Positions 9,845 through 20,271 are shown, counted from the first letter of the stretch. The stretch is DNA of 64,000 nucleotides from Lentzea jiangxiensis (GCF_900104175.1 NZ_FNIX01000004.1:1-64000); one strand, 5' to 3'. Made by a program: numbers and translations. Notes: a model not told the origin generated them from the sequence alone.

Positions 9845-9932
9845 CCATCGGTCCTGGCGTTAGCACCTGCCCGCATCCAGCGGGTGGTTGCTGCGACGTC
9901 GTAGAGCCAGGTCTCTCAGTCGCTCCGGATGG
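9845..9932 (-). promoter_or_regulatory. SAM-I (S-box) riboswitch aptamer upstream of metNIQ
   Basis: Read on the minus strand, the RNA shows the S-box landmarks in order: P1 5' strand CCATC(C)GG, purine-rich GGAG, GAGAGACCTGGCTC (equivalent of the consensus GAGGGACTGGCCC), CGACG, GCAGCAACC, a P3 hairpin CCGC/GCGG, the diagnostic AGGTGCTAACGCC, and the P1 3' strand CCGATGG. The conserved GCAACC and GGTGCTAA motifs form the SAM pocket in known S-boxes. At 88 nt the aptamer is compact. High SAM should stabilise P1, which abuts the GGAGGAG of the leader ORF. Confidence 0.88.
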
Positions 9933-10023
9933 CAAGTAGCAGTCAACCGGACGGACGTTCGGTTGCGCAAGCCAGAATCCGATTCGTTCGACAGATCACA
10001 CTGTTGGCCGAAGGATCCCCGGC

Positions 10024-10851
10024 CTACACCTCGGCGATCCGGATGAAGTCGATCACCGTCAGCTGCTCGCCCCGGAGCTGCGGGTCGACGCCGGCCTTCG
10101 CCAGCACTTCGTCGACGTTCGCGGTGTGCCCCCGGAGGGCAGCGCGGAGGGTTTTGCGCCGTTGTGCGAACGCGGCGTCGACGACCGCGAAGAGCTTCTT
10201 GCGGTCCACAGTGGACAACGGCTTTTCGTGGCGCTGGAACCACACCAGCCCGGAGTCGACGTTGGGCGCGGGCCAGAACACGTTCTTGCCGATCGCGCCG
10301 GCCTTCTTCGCCTCGGCGTACCAGGCGAGCTTCACGCTGGGGACGCCGTAGATCTTGCTCCCGGGCTTCGCGGCCATGCGGTCGGCCACCTCGGCCTGGA
10401 CCATGACCAAACCCTTGCGGAGGCTCGGGAGCTCGGCCAGGAGGTGGAGGACCACCGGGACCGCGATGTTGTACGGGAGGTTGGCGACGATCGCGGTGGG
10501 CTGCACCGGCAGGTCCTCCTGGGTGACCTTCATGGCGTCCTTGAGGACGACGTGCAGCTTGCCCGCGTTCTCCGGGTCCATCTCCGCGACGGTCTGGGGA
10601 AGCCTCCGCGCCAGGGGCGGGTCGATCTCCACCGCGACGACCTGACTGGCGCTGGGGAGCAGAGCGAGGGTGAGGCTGCCCAGGCCCGGACCGACCTCGA
10701 GGACGACGTCGTCCTCGGTCAGACCGGCCGCCGCGACGATCTTGCGGACCGTGTTGGGGTCGTGCACGAAGTTCTGGCCCAGCTTCTTGGTCGGGCGGAT
10801 GTCCAGTTCGGCGGCTAGACGGCGGACTTCGGCGGGTCCCAGCAGGCTCAC
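10024..10851 (-). CDS. rsmA: 16S rRNA (adenine1518-N6/adenine1519-N6)-dimethyltransferase
   Basis: KsgA family, 275 residues, which dimethylates two adjacent adenines near the 3' end of 16S rRNA during late 30S assembly. SAM motif [15 protein letters not shown], the catalytic motif [10 protein letters not shown] (NLPY) and the N-terminal [10 protein letters not shown] are intact. It keeps the classical rpfB-ksgA order, but about 400 bp of regulatory sequence and metNIQ now follow instead of ispE. Also known as ksgA. Confidence 0.95.
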   Translation of the reverse strand: MSLLGPAEVRRLAAELDIRPTKKLGQNFVHDPNTVRKIVAAAGLTEDDVVLEVGPGLGSLTLALLPSASQVVAVEIDPPLARRLPQTVAEMDPENAGKLHVVLKDAMKVTQEDLPVQPTAIVANLPYNIAVPVVLHLLAELPSLRKGLVMVQAEVADRMAAKPGSKIYGVPSVKLAWYAEAKKAGAIGKNVFWPAPNVDSGLVWFQRHEKPLSTVDRKKLFAVVDAAFAQRRKTLRAALRGHTANVDEVLAKAGVDPQLRGEQLTVIDFIRIAEV

Positions 10852-11168
10852 CCGGGCATTCTCTCAGGCTCCCGGCGCGGGGCTTGGTCACCCCTTGCCG
10901 GGGCCGAGTGGGAGGTTGCTCCACGGGGACGGCTTGGCGCGATGTCACCTCGAGGCCGTCGCGCTCGGCGGAAGGCTGACTCGCCTTCGTCTTCGCCCCG
11001 CTGCCCGCCTGCCCCGCTGCCCCCGCCGTTCCACCGCCCCGGAACTGTCAGACCCGCCGAGTACGTTGGGCCGCGGGGGACACCGAATTCGAGGGGACCC
11101 TTGCGCGAGCCTGCCGCGCCAAGCCCTTCGCACCGCCTACCCCGCACCGGCACGGTGGGCGGAACCGC
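10852..11168. other. Intergenic region between rpfB terminator and ksgA, no gene seen
   Basis: Reading frames here are arginine-, proline- and glycine-rich with no recognisable protein and no good ribosome binding site. The stretch should contain the ksgA promoter. I see no repeats or RNA motif that I can name. Confidence 0.5.
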
Positions 11169-11200
11169 GAAGGCCGCCCTGGCGGACCAGGACGGCCTTC
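11169..11200 (-). terminator. Terminator hairpin downstream of rpfB
   Basis: GAAGGCCGCCCTGG and CCAGGACGGCCTTC form a 14-bp stem with one mismatch and a 4-nt loop. It lies 29 bp past the rpfB stop. There is no long U-run, as usual in high-GC actinomycetes. Confidence 0.8.
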
Positions 11201-11228
11201 GTGCGGGGGACGGGGAGGCGACGCGGGT

Positions 11229-12698
<1,470 letters not shown>

Positions 12699-12828
12699 TC
12701 ATTCGAGTTGGACCTCGAAGGTTCCCGGCAACTCCTCCTACGTGGTCTCGCTGCTTGTCGCTTCTGGCTTCCGTCCCGCCCCGACTGCGGGCGTGCTCCG
12801 AACCGACAACGTCGATCCAGGTGGCACG

Positions 12829-12844
12829 GTCACGGGACAGTAAC
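12829..12844. promoter_or_regulatory. MtrA-like direct repeat upstream of rpfB
   Basis: GTCAC-GGGACA-GTAAC is two GTMAC half sites 11 bp apart. MtrA of actinobacteria binds direct repeats of this type, and rpfB is a reported MtrA target in M. tuberculosis. It is 191 bp upstream of the rpfB start. Assignment is by motif only. Confidence 0.4.
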
Positions 12845-12881
12845 GGGGCAAAGCACGTTGCGCAAACACTCCTACCGATGT

Positions 12882-12897
12882 TGTGATCTCAGTCACC
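12882..12897. promoter_or_regulatory. CRP-like palindrome upstream of rpfB
   Basis: TGTGA-TCTCAG-TCACC fits the CRP half-site layout TGTGA-N6-TCACA with one mismatch. It lies between the tatD stop and rpfB. CRP control of rpf genes is known in mycobacteria (rpfA). The effector protein for this site is unknown. Confidence 0.4.
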
Positions 12898-12941
12898 CGT
12901 TGAGGTAGGAACCCTGTACTCCGTTCGCACTAAGTCACTTT

Positions 12942-13763
12942 TCAGTGGTCGAGCCCGAACACTCGTTGAGCAGTACGGGTGACTGCGGAGCAGAGTTCAG
13001 AAAGATCTTCGCCACGGAGGGTGGCGAGATCCCGAATTGTGTAATTCACACAATAGGGTTCGTTCGGACGGCCCCGGTACGGATGGGGCGTCAGGAACGG
13101 CGCGTCCGTCTCGACCAGCAGCTGGTCCCGCGGCACCAGCACCGCCGCTTCCCGCAGTGCGCGGGCGTTCCTGAACGTCACCGGGCCCGCGAACGACAGC
13201 ACGTACCCCGCGTCGACGCACCGCCGGGCGAAGTCCGCGTCGCCGGAGAAGCAGTGGAAGACCACAGTGGACGGTGCACCCTCGGCGTCGAGGATCTTGA
13301 GGATGTCCTCGTGCGCGTCCCGGTCGTGGATCATCAACGGCTTCCCGACGCGCTTGGAAAGGTCGATGTGCCAACGGAAGGCCTCGTGCTGGGCGGCCGG
13401 CGGCGAGTAGTCCCAGTAGTAGTCGAGACCGGTCTCGCCGATCGCCACCACGCGCGGCAGGACGGCCAGTCGTTCCAGTTCCGCCTTCTCCGCGTCGCCG
13501 AACGACGAGGTGCGCGTCGGGTGCACGGCCACCGCCGCGTAGACCCGCGGGTCCCAAGTGGACGCTTCGGCGGCCCAGGAGGCGGCGGCCAGGTCGTCCG
13601 CCACGGTGATCACGTGCGAGACGCCGGCGGCGTTCGCGCGGTCGAGCAGCACCGCCACGTCCTCCGGTGAGGTGGCGCCGCACGCGTCGAGGTGAGTGTG
13701 GGCGTCGATCACCGGTGCCGGAAGGGTTTCCGGCACCGGCGGTCGTTCCCTCCGGTCCGCCAC
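12942..13763 (-). CDS. tatD: TatD-family metal-dependent hydrolase/deoxyribonuclease
   Basis: A 273-residue amidohydrolase-fold protein. The N-terminal metal motif DAHTHLD, the central Glu motif AIGETGLDYYWD, and LMIHDRDAHED and VFHCFSGD supply the other metal ligands; VETDAPFLTPHPYRG closes the barrel. The GTG start at 13763 overlaps the metG stop by one base (TAGTG), so the two are coupled. The gene order metG-tatD-rpfB-ksgA is conserved in actinobacteria. Confidence 0.94.
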   Translation of the reverse strand: MADRRERPPVPETLPAPVIDAHTHLDACGATSPEDVAVLLDRANAAGVSHVITVADDLAAASWAAEASTWDPRVYAAVAVHPTRTSSFGDAEKAELERLAVLPRVVAIGETGLDYYWDYSPPAAQHEAFRWHIDLSKRVGKPLMIHDRDAHEDILKILDAEGAPSTVVFHCFSGDADFARRCVDAGYVLSFAGPVTFRNARALREAAVLVPRDQLLVETDAPFLTPHPYRGRPNEPYCVNYTIRDLATLRGEDLSELCSAVTRTAQRVFGLDH

Positions 13764-15556
13764 TAGCCGGTCACGATCGGAGCCCACTCGGGCCCGACCT
13801 CGCCCAGCTTCGCGTCGAGCTTCGCGAACAGCGGCGACGGCTTCTGCAGCGGGCGGCCGACCTCGATCGGCGTGGACTCCCACTTGGCCTGCTCGCCGGC
13901 GTAGTCACCGGTCAGCACCGGGTACGAGCGCTCAGGGACGTCCAGGTCGGCGACCTCGGTCATCTGCGGCTGTGCGGCCCACACGCCCGTGCCGCCCAAC
14001 GCCTCGTGCACCTTCTGCGCCGAGTGCGGCAGGAACGGCGTCATGAGCGTGTTCGCGTCCTGGACCACCTGAAGCGCCGTGTGCAGCACCGAGTCGCGGC
14101 GTTCCGGATCGTCCTTGAGCTTCCACGGCTCCTGGTCGGACAGGTACTTGTTCGCCAGCGAGATCACGCGCATGGCCTCGCCGGAGGCTTGCTTGAACCG
14201 GGAGCGGCGCAGGTGCGCGCCGACCGTGTCGAACGCCGCCTTGGACTGCGCGAGCAGCTCGTGGTCGGCGGGCGTCAGGGCCGTGGCCTTCGGGATGGCG
14301 CCGACGTTCTTGTGCGCCATGGAGACCGAGCGGTTGACCAGGTTGCCCCACTCGTTCGCCAGCTCGTAGTTCGTCCGGCGGACGAACTCCTCCCAGGTGA
14401 AGTCGGTGTCCTGGTTCTCGGGACCCGCGACGGAGATGAAGTACCGCAGCGCGTCCGGCCCGAACTCCTTCAAGAAGTCGCCGACGTAGATCACGGTGCC
14501 ACGCGAGGTGGAGAACTTCGAGCCGCTCATCGTCAGGTACTCCGACGACACGACCTCGGTCGGCAGGTTCAGCGTGCCGAACCGGCCGGGCTCGCCGCCC
14601 TTGTCCCCCGCGCCGTTCTGCCCGAGCAGCAGCGAAGGCCAGATCAGCGAGTGGAAGACGATGTTGTCCTTGCCCATGAAGTAGTAGCCCTGGGCGTCAC
14701 CGGTCCAGAACTCCTTCCAGGCGTCGTCGTTCCCGGAACGGCGGGCCCACTCCACCGAGGCGCTCAGGTACCCGATGACCGCGTCGAACCACACGTAGAA
14801 CCGCTTCATCGGCTGGTCGCTCCACCCGTCGAGCGGGATCGGCACACCCCAGTCGAGGTCGCGGGTGATGGCGCGCGGCCGCAGGTCGGAGATCAGGTTC
14901 TGCGAGAACTTGAGCACGTTCGGGCGCCACTCGGTGCGCGTGGACATCCACGAGCCGAGCGAGTCGATGAACGAGGGCAGGTCCAGGAACAGGTGCTCGG
15001 TCTCGATGAACTTCGGGACCTCGCCGTTGATCCGCGAGCGCGGGTTCTTCAGGTCGACCGGGTCGAGCTGGTTGCCGCAGTTGTCGCACTGGTCGCCGCG
15101 CGCGCCGTCGTAGCCGCAGATCGGGCAGGTGCCCTCGATGTAGCGGTCGGGCAGCGTGCGGCCGGTCGACGGGCTGATGGCGCCCATCTCCGTCTTGGGG
15201 ACGACGTAGCCGTTCTTCCACAGCGCGGAGAACAGGTCCTGCACGACCTGGTAGTGGTTGCCGGTGGTCGTGCGGGTGAAGAGGTCGTAGGACAGGCCGA
15301 GGCCCTGGAGGTCGGAGGCGATGACGCGGTTGTACTTGTCGGCGAGCTCGCGGGCGGTGAGCCCTTCCTTCTCGGCCTGCACCTGGATGGGTGTGCCGTG
15401 CTCGTCCGTGCCGCTGACCATGAGCACCCGGTGTCCGGACATTCGCATGTAGCGGGAGAAGACGTCGGACGGGACACCGAAACCGGAGACGTGACCGATG
15501 TGCCTGGGGCCGTTGGCGTAAGGCCAGGCCACCGCGGTCAGTACGGAGGCACTCAT
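13763..15556 (-). CDS. metG: Methionyl-tRNA synthetase
   Basis: A class I aminoacyl-tRNA synthetase, about 597 residues. The HIGH motif appears as [10 protein letters not shown] near residue 20. The zinc knuckle is [18 protein letters not shown]. The KMSKS loop is [10 protein letters not shown], a KFSTS variant usual in this clade. The anticodon-binding domain reads [19 protein letters not shown]. The ATG at 15556 ([16 protein letters not shown]) fits family N-termini; another in-frame ATG is two codons upstream and neither has a clear ribosome binding site. Confidence 0.96.
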   Translation of the reverse strand: MSASVLTAVAWPYANGPRHIGHVSGFGVPSDVFSRYMRMSGHRVLMVSGTDEHGTPIQVQAEKEGLTARELADKYNRVIASDLQGLGLSYDLFTRTTTGNHYQVVQDLFSALWKNGYVVPKTEMGAISPSTGRTLPDRYIEGTCPICGYDGARGDQCDNCGNQLDPVDLKNPRSRINGEVPKFIETEHLFLDLPSFIDSLGSWMSTRTEWRPNVLKFSQNLISDLRPRAITRDLDWGVPIPLDGWSDQPMKRFYVWFDAVIGYLSASVEWARRSGNDDAWKEFWTGDAQGYYFMGKDNIVFHSLIWPSLLLGQNGAGDKGGEPGRFGTLNLPTEVVSSEYLTMSGSKFSTSRGTVIYVGDFLKEFGPDALRYFISVAGPENQDTDFTWEEFVRRTNYELANEWGNLVNRSVSMAHKNVGAIPKATALTPADHELLAQSKAAFDTVGAHLRRSRFKQASGEAMRVISLANKYLSDQEPWKLKDDPERRDSVLHTALQVVQDANTLMTPFLPHSAQKVHEALGGTGVWAAQPQMTEVADLDVPERSYPVLTGDYAGEQAKWESTPIEVGRPLQKPSPLFAKLDAKLGEVGPEWAPIVTG

Positions 15557-15610
15557 GCACATAGCCTACGGAGGCGGTGCCAGCCGCTTTTCACTGCATG
15601 GGAGGTCGGT

Positions 15611-16162
15611 TTGTCCGCGACCAGGATGCTGGTGCTCGGCGTGGTGAAGCTCGTCGGCGAGGCGCACGGTTACGTGGTGCGGCGCGAGCTGAAGTCGTGG
15701 TCCGCGGACAGCTGGGCGAACGTGCAGCCGGGCTCGATCTACCACGCGCTGAAAGCGCTGGCCAGGGACGGACTGCTGGAACCGGTCGGCACCGAGTCCG
15801 GTGAGGGCCCCGCCCGCACGACCTACCGGATCACCGAGTCCGGCGAACACGAGCTGCGGGACCTGCTCACCCACGCGCTGGCGGACCCGGCCGCGGGCAA
15901 CGACGAGGTGTCCGCGGCCGTGGCGATGCTCAACCTGCTCCCCCGCTCGCAGGCCGTCGTGCTGCTGAAGAACCGGCTGGCGGGTCTCGAAGGCCAGCTC
16001 ACGCCCACCCGGCACGGCATCGGGGCGATGCCGGAGATGGGCAAGCCCGCGCACGTCAGCGAGCTCTTCCGGCTCTGGCTCGTCCACCTCGAAGGCCAGG
16101 TGCGCTGGACCCGGGAGCTGATCGAACGCCTGGAAGCCGGAGCGTACGAGCTGTCGGACTAG
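15611..16162 (+). CDS. PadR-family transcriptional regulator
   Basis: 183 residues. The N-terminal PadR winged helix is clear: MLVLGVVKLVGEAHGY, then WSADSWANVQPGSIYHAL and KALARDGLLEPVG. An Asn/Leu-rich helical C-terminal domain for dimerisation follows. The TTG at 15611 is taken as start because GGGAGG lies about 5 nt upstream; the next ATG is six codons in. It is cotranscribed with, or immediately upstream of, an ABC-2 exporter. Two palindromes in the 58-bp gap suggest it represses that exporter. Confidence 0.85.
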   Translation: MSATRMLVLGVVKLVGEAHGYVVRRELKSWSADSWANVQPGSIYHALKALARDGLLEPVGTESGEGPARTTYRITESGEHELRDLLTHALADPAAGNDEVSAAVAMLNLLPRSQAVVLLKNRLAGLEGQLTPTRHGIGAMPEMGKPAHVSELFRLWLVHLEGQVRWTRELIERLEAGAYELSD

Positions 16163-16176
16163 TCAAACTTGATTAG
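16159..16176. promoter_or_regulatory. PadR operator candidate 1
   Basis: The 18-bp imperfect palindrome CTAGTCAAACTTGATTAG overlaps the padR stop codon. It has the same TAGTCAA/TTGACTA half sites as the second palindrome 31 bp (three helical turns) downstream. TTGATT within it could be a -35 element for the ABC exporter. Confidence 0.6.
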
Positions 16177-16189
16177 TTCTCGCTAGCCT

Positions 16190-16207
16190 CTAGTAAAAGT
16201 TGACTAG
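16190..16207. promoter_or_regulatory. PadR operator candidate 2
   Basis: The 18-bp palindrome CTAGTAAAAGTTGACTAG lies 13 bp before the exporter ATPase start. TAGTAA within it is 16 bp after the TTGATT of operator 1 and could be the -10 element. A repressor bound to both sites would cover the whole promoter. Confidence 0.6.
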
Positions 16208-16220
16208 AGGGGATTCAGGC

Positions 16221-17153
16221 ATGATCAAGGCACGCGGCCTCGCGCGCCGCTTCACCACGAGGACCGGTCCGGTGGACGCGGTCCGCGGGGTGGACATCGA
16301 TGTCGCCGAGGGTGAACTGGTGGGGTTCCTCGGCCCGAACGGCGCCGGCAAGTCCACGACGCTGCGCATGCTCACCACGTTGCTGCGCCCCACCGCGGGC
16401 GAGGCGGTCATCGCCGGGCACGACCTGCTGACCGACCCGGCCGGGGTGCGCCGCAACATCGGCTACGTCGGCCAGAAGAACGGCGCCGGCCAGGATCAGG
16501 GGGTCGCCGACGAACTGGAGTTCCAGGCCCGCTTCTACGGCCTGTCCCGGCACGACGCCCGGAGGAAGGTCGCCGACCTGCTCGAGCGGTTCGACCTCCG
16601 GGGCCTGGAGAAGCGCGGCGTCGTCACGCTGTCGGGCGGCCAGCAGCGCCGGCTCGACATCGCGATGGGCGTGCTGCACGACCCGCGGCTGCTGTTCCTC
16701 GACGAGCCGTCCACGGCGCTCGACCCGCAGAGCCGCCGCAACCTGTGGGACCACGTCAAGCAGCTCAAGGCCGACGGCGTCACGGTCTTCCTGACCACGC
16801 ACTACCTCGACGAGGCCGACTTCCTCAGCGACCGGCTGCTCGTCATCGACCACGGCTCGATCGTGGCCGAGGGCTCACCGGACGAGCTCAAGCACCGCGT
16901 CTCCGGCGACCTGGTCGTGCTCGGCACGCCGCAGGCCTCGATCGTCGCCTCGAAGTTCCAGAACGCCGTCGTCGAGGGCGAGCAGGTCAGCTTCCGCATC
17001 CCGAACGGCGACCGCGCGTTGCCCGGCCTCCTGCGCGACCTCGACGACATCGGCGTCGAGCTGCACTCGGTGCAGGTGCACCGGCCGACGCTCGACGACG
17101 TGTTCCTGACCATGACCGGCCGTTCCCTGCGGGAGGAAGCCCGTGCTGCCTAG
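16221..17153 (+). CDS. ABC-2 exporter ATP-binding protein (DrrA-like)
   Basis: 310 residues. Walker A GPNGAGKSTT, signature LSGGQQRRLDIA, Walker B LLFLDEPSTALDP and switch TTHYLDEAD are present. The C-terminal domain near residue 210 onward (VHRPTLDDVFLTMTGRSL) is that of daunorubicin-resistance-type ATPases, which power drug or lipid export. The ATG at 16221 follows AGGGG by 8 nt. It overlaps the permease gene by 11 bp. Confidence 0.92.
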   Translation: MIKARGLARRFTTRTGPVDAVRGVDIDVAEGELVGFLGPNGAGKSTTLRMLTTLLRPTAGEAVIAGHDLLTDPAGVRRNIGYVGQKNGAGQDQGVADELEFQARFYGLSRHDARRKVADLLERFDLRGLEKRGVVTLSGGQQRRLDIAMGVLHDPRLLFLDEPSTALDPQSRRNLWDHVKQLKADGVTVFLTTHYLDEADFLSDRLLVIDHGSIVAEGSPDELKHRVSGDLVVLGTPQASIVASKFQNAVVEGEQVSFRIPNGDRALPGLLRDLDDIGVELHSVQVHRPTLDDVFLTMTGRSLREEARAA

Positions 17154-17871
17154 GAATGTCGTGGGTGACACCTGGCTCGTGTTCTCCCGCGTGATGCTGC
17201 CGGTGCTGCGCAACCCCGTCGCCGTCGTGTTCGGGATCGCCCAGCCGTTGCTCTACCTCGGGCTCTTCGGGCCGCTGCTGGGCGACAGCGGCTGGCAGTG
17301 GTTCGTGCCGGGACTGCTGGTGCAGATGGTGTTGTTCGGCACGGCCTACGCGGGCTTCTCGCTGCTGCCGGAGGTCCGCACGGGCGTGATGGAACGGCTG
17401 CGGGTCACCCCGGTCAGCCGGGTCGCGCTGCTCGTCGGCCGGGTCGGCAAGGACGTGGTGCTGCTGGTCGTGCAGAGCCTGCTGATCGTCCTCGCCGCGA
17501 TGCTCTTCGGGTTCCGCGCGACGGCCGGGCAGGTGCTGCTCGGGCTGGGGCTGGTGGCGTTGCTCGGCATCGCCATCGGCTCGGTGTCGTACGCGATCGC
17601 GTTGAAGGTGAAGCTGGAGTACGTCTTCGCGTCGGTGCTGTCCGCGTCGATCGTGCCGTTGATGCTGCTCTCCGGCGTGCTGCTGCCGATGTCGAACGGC
17701 CCGCGGTGGCTCTACTGGTTGTCGCGGATCAACCCGCTGGCGCACGTGGTCGACGCCGAGCGGTCGATCTTCGACGCCGGCTCGGCGCTGCTCGGGCTGA
17801 TCTCGGTCGCGGTGCTCGTGCTGGTCGGCGTGTTCTACGGCGTCCGCACGTTCAACGAGGAGTCAGCTTGA
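17143..17871 (+). CDS. ABC-2 type exporter permease (DrrB-like)
   Basis: 242 residues with six hydrophobic segments and the ABC-2 core (ERLRVTPVSR, PLMLLSGVLLPM, WLSRINPLAHVVDAERSIF). It pairs with the preceding ATPase. The substrate is unknown; the PadR link suggests an inducible drug or aromatic compound. The gene ends 9 bp inside the convergent rsmI. Confidence 0.92.
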   Translation: MLPRNVVGDTWLVFSRVMLPVLRNPVAVVFGIAQPLLYLGLFGPLLGDSGWQWFVPGLLVQMVLFGTAYAGFSLLPEVRTGVMERLRVTPVSRVALLVGRVGKDVVLLVVQSLLIVLAAMLFGFRATAGQVLLGLGLVALLGIAIGSVSYAIALKVKLEYVFASVLSASIVPLMLLSGVLLPMSNGPRWLYWLSRINPLAHVVDAERSIFDAGSALLGLISVAVLVLVGVFYGVRTFNEESA

Positions 17872-18708
17872 CCTGACCGCCGCGTCGTAGAGGGTCTTCT
17901 TGCTGATCCCGGCCGCCTCCGCGACCTCGGCGGCGGCCGACTTCATCCGCTCCCCGTCCGCGACGCGCTGCTTCACCTCGGCGACGAGCGCGTCGAGGTC
18001 GGGCTTCTCCTGCGCGGGCGCGGGACCGAGCACGACGGTGATCTCGCCGCGTGCGCCTTCCACGGCCCACTCGGCGAGCTCGCCCAGCGTGCCGCGGACG
18101 ACCTCCTCGTACTTCTTCGTGAGCTCACGGCACACGGCGGCGCGGCGGTCGGGACCGAGCACCTCGACGGCGTCCCGGAGGGTGTCCGCGAGCCGGTGGG
18201 GGGCCTCGAAGAAGACGACGGTGCGCTGCTCGGTGGCCAGCGGGGCGAACCAGCGCCTGCGCTCGCCGGACTTGCGCGGCGGGAAGCCGTCGAACGCGAA
18301 CCGGTCGCTCGGCAGGCCGGACAGGGCGAGCGCCGTCGTCACCGCGGACGGCCCCGGCAGGCACGTGACCGTGATGTCCTGCTCGACGCACGCGGCGACG
18401 AGCCGGTAGCCGGGATCGGAAACCGACGGCATCCCGGCGTCCGTCACGAGCAGCACCGTCTGGCCGCCGTGCAGCGACTCGATCAGCCCCGGAAGGCGCC
18501 CGACCTCGTTCTGGTCGTAGAAGCTGATCACCCGCCCGGACGGCTTGACCTGCAGCGCGGCGGCGAGGCTGTGCAGCCTGCGGGTGTCCTCGGCGGCGAT
18601 CACGTCGGCGGTCTCGAGGGCCTCGACCAGACGTGCGGAAGCGTCGCGGATGTCCCCGAGTGGGGTAGCTGCCAGGACCAGACGGCCTGAACCGGATACA
18701 GGACTCAC
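17863..18708 (-). CDS. rsmI: 16S rRNA (cytidine1402-2'-O)-methyltransferase
   Basis: A tetrapyrrole-methylase-fold enzyme, about 281 residues, acting on the ribosomal P site. Motifs: LVLAATPLGDIRDASARL, AAEDTRR, VLLVTDAGMPSVSDPGYRLV (SAM site), LPGPSAVTTALALSGLPSDRF, GEITVVLG. The GTG at 18708 has AGGGTG upstream; another GTG three codons earlier is possible. It is divergent from the protein mannosyltransferase with 24 bp between starts, the same pairing as Rv1003/Rv1002c. Confidence 0.93.
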   Translation of the reverse strand: MSPVSGSGRLVLAATPLGDIRDASARLVEALETADVIAAEDTRRLHSLAAALQVKPSGRVISFYDQNEVGRLPGLIESLHGGQTVLLVTDAGMPSVSDPGYRLVAACVEQDITVTCLPGPSAVTTALALSGLPSDRFAFDGFPPRKSGERRRWFAPLATEQRTVVFFEAPHRLADTLRDAVEVLGPDRRAAVCRELTKKYEEVVRGTLGELAEWAVEGARGEITVVLGPAPAQEKPDLDALVAEVKQRVADGERMKSAAAEVAEAAGISKKTLYDAAVRSS

Positions 18709-18732
18709 AGGCTTCACCCTACGATCGGCGAC

Positions 18733-20271
18733 GTGACAGTCCTCGTGCAGCCAGGAGAGGCGCCCGTCGTCGTCGAGGAGCCGCGCACGGATCGTGCGGC
18801 CGCACTCGACCCGCCTCCGTCCGGAGACCGGATGCGCGGGTGGCTCATGACGGCCGTCGTGACGCTGATCGGTGCCGTCGTGCGCTTCTGGAACGTCGGC
18901 TACCCGACGGACAAGGGCACGCCGATCTTCGACGAGAAGCACTACGTGCCGCAGACGGCACAGGTGCTGCGCAACGGCGGCTACGAGGACAACCCGGGCT
19001 ACGAGCTGATCGTGCACCCGCCGCTGTCGAAGCAGCTGATGGCGATCGGCCAGGAGCTCTTCGGCTACGACGGCCTCGGCTGGCGGTTCGCCTCCGCGCT
19101 CGCCGGTGCGATCACGATCCTGCTGATCGTCCGCATCGCGCGCCGCCTGACCCGCTCCGACCTGCTCGGCGCTCTGGCGGGCGTCCTGCTCATCGCGGAC
19201 GGCGTCTCGCACGTCCAGTCGCGGATGGGCATGCTCGACATCTTCCTGGCGCTGTTCGTCGTGGCCGCGTTCGGTTGTCTGGTGGTCGACCGCGAACAGG
19301 TGCGGGCGCGGCTGGCCGTCGCCGTGCGCGAGGGCTTCGTCACCAACTCGGCGTTCGGACCGTGGATCGGCTTCCGCTGGTGGCGCTTCGGCGCGGGCGT
19401 GTGCCTCGGTCTGGCGTGCGGCATCAAGTGGTCGGGCATCTGGTACATCGCGGCCTTCGGCCTGCTGACGGTCGTCTGGAGCGCGCTGGCGCGCCGGGCC
19501 GCCGGCGTCGAGGAGCCGTGGCGGGGCGCCCTGGTCAAGGACGTGCTGCCGTCGCTCGGCGGCCTGGTCGCGATCCCGGTGCTCGTCTACGTCACGACGT
19601 GGTTCCCGTGGATGGCCAGCGAGACCGGCATCGACCGGCACGTGGTCGGCAGCAAGGTCCAGGACGTCGGCTACATCCCGGACGTCCTGCAGTCGCTCTG
19701 GTACAACGCGAAGAACGTCTACAAGTTCCACGTCGAGCTGGTCACCTCGGAGACCAACAGGCACCCGTGGGAGTCCAAGCCGTGGACGTGGCCGATGGGC
19801 CTGCGTCCGATGCTCTACTACTACGACAACACCGTCACCGGCTGCGGCGCGGCGTCGTGCCTCGGCGCGATCATGCTGATCGGCACGCCCGCCATGTGGT
19901 GGCTCGCGTTCCCGGTGATCGGCTGGGCGATCTACCGCACCGTCGGCCGGATGGACTGGCGCTACGCCGGCGTCCTGGTCGGCTACGCGGCGGGCCTGCT
20001 GCCGTGGTTCCTCAACCTCGACCGGCAGATGTACTTCTTCTACGTCACGCCGATGGCGCCGTTCCTCGTGCTGCTGATCGTGCTCGCGCTGGGCGAGGTC
20101 CTCGGCCGTTCGTCCGCGGGCGCCGAACGCCGCGGCACGGGCCTGCTGGCCGTGGCGCTGTACGTCGGCATCGTCGTGGCGAACTTCGTGTGGCTGTGGC
20201 CGATCCTGAACGGCAACCCGATCACGCCGGAGATGTGGCAGCAGCAGCTGTGGCTGCCCAGCTGGCGCTGA
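18733..20271 (+). CDS. pmt: Polyprenyl-phosphate-mannose protein O-mannosyltransferase (PMT/GT39)
   Basis: A 512-residue multipass membrane enzyme that transfers mannose from polyprenyl-phosphate-mannose to Thr/Ser of proteins during Sec export. The catalytic acidic pair in the first loop is FDEKHYVPQTAQVL. The second conserved loop is IVHPPLSKQLMAIG and a later one SRMGMLDIFLALF. About ten hydrophobic helices follow, ending with the usual WLPSWR tail. Homologue of Rv1002c by context. Confidence 0.94.
   Translation: MTVLVQPGEAPVVVEEPRTDRAAALDPPPSGDRMRGWLMTAVVTLIGAVVRFWNVGYPTDKGTPIFDEKHYVPQTAQVLRNGGYEDNPGYELIVHPPLSKQLMAIGQELFGYDGLGWRFASALAGAITILLIVRIARRLTRSDLLGALAGVLLIADGVSHVQSRMGMLDIFLALFVVAAFGCLVVDREQVRARLAVAVREGFVTNSAFGPWIGFRWWRFGAGVCLGLACGIKWSGIWYIAAFGLLTVVWSALARRAAGVEEPWRGALVKDVLPSLGGLVAIPVLVYVTTWFPWMASETGIDRHVVGSKVQDVGYIPDVLQSLWYNAKNVYKFHVELVTSETNRHPWESKPWTWPMGLRPMLYYYDNTVTGCGAASCLGAIMLIGTPAMWWLAFPVIGWAIYRTVGRMDWRYAGVLVGYAAGLLPWFLNLDRQMYFFYVTPMAPFLVLLIVLALGEVLGRSSAGAERRGTGLLAVALYVGIVVANFVWLWPILNGNPITPEMWQQQLWLPSWR

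Noticed and set aside
10848-11153. 101-codon frame between ksgA and rpfB
   Set aside because: Low-complexity Arg/Gly/Pro sequence, no ribosome binding site, overlaps the ksgA start.
13667-15610. N-terminal extension of the PadR frame over metG
   Set aside because: Antisense to metG; the PadR domain starts at 15611 with a ribosome binding site.
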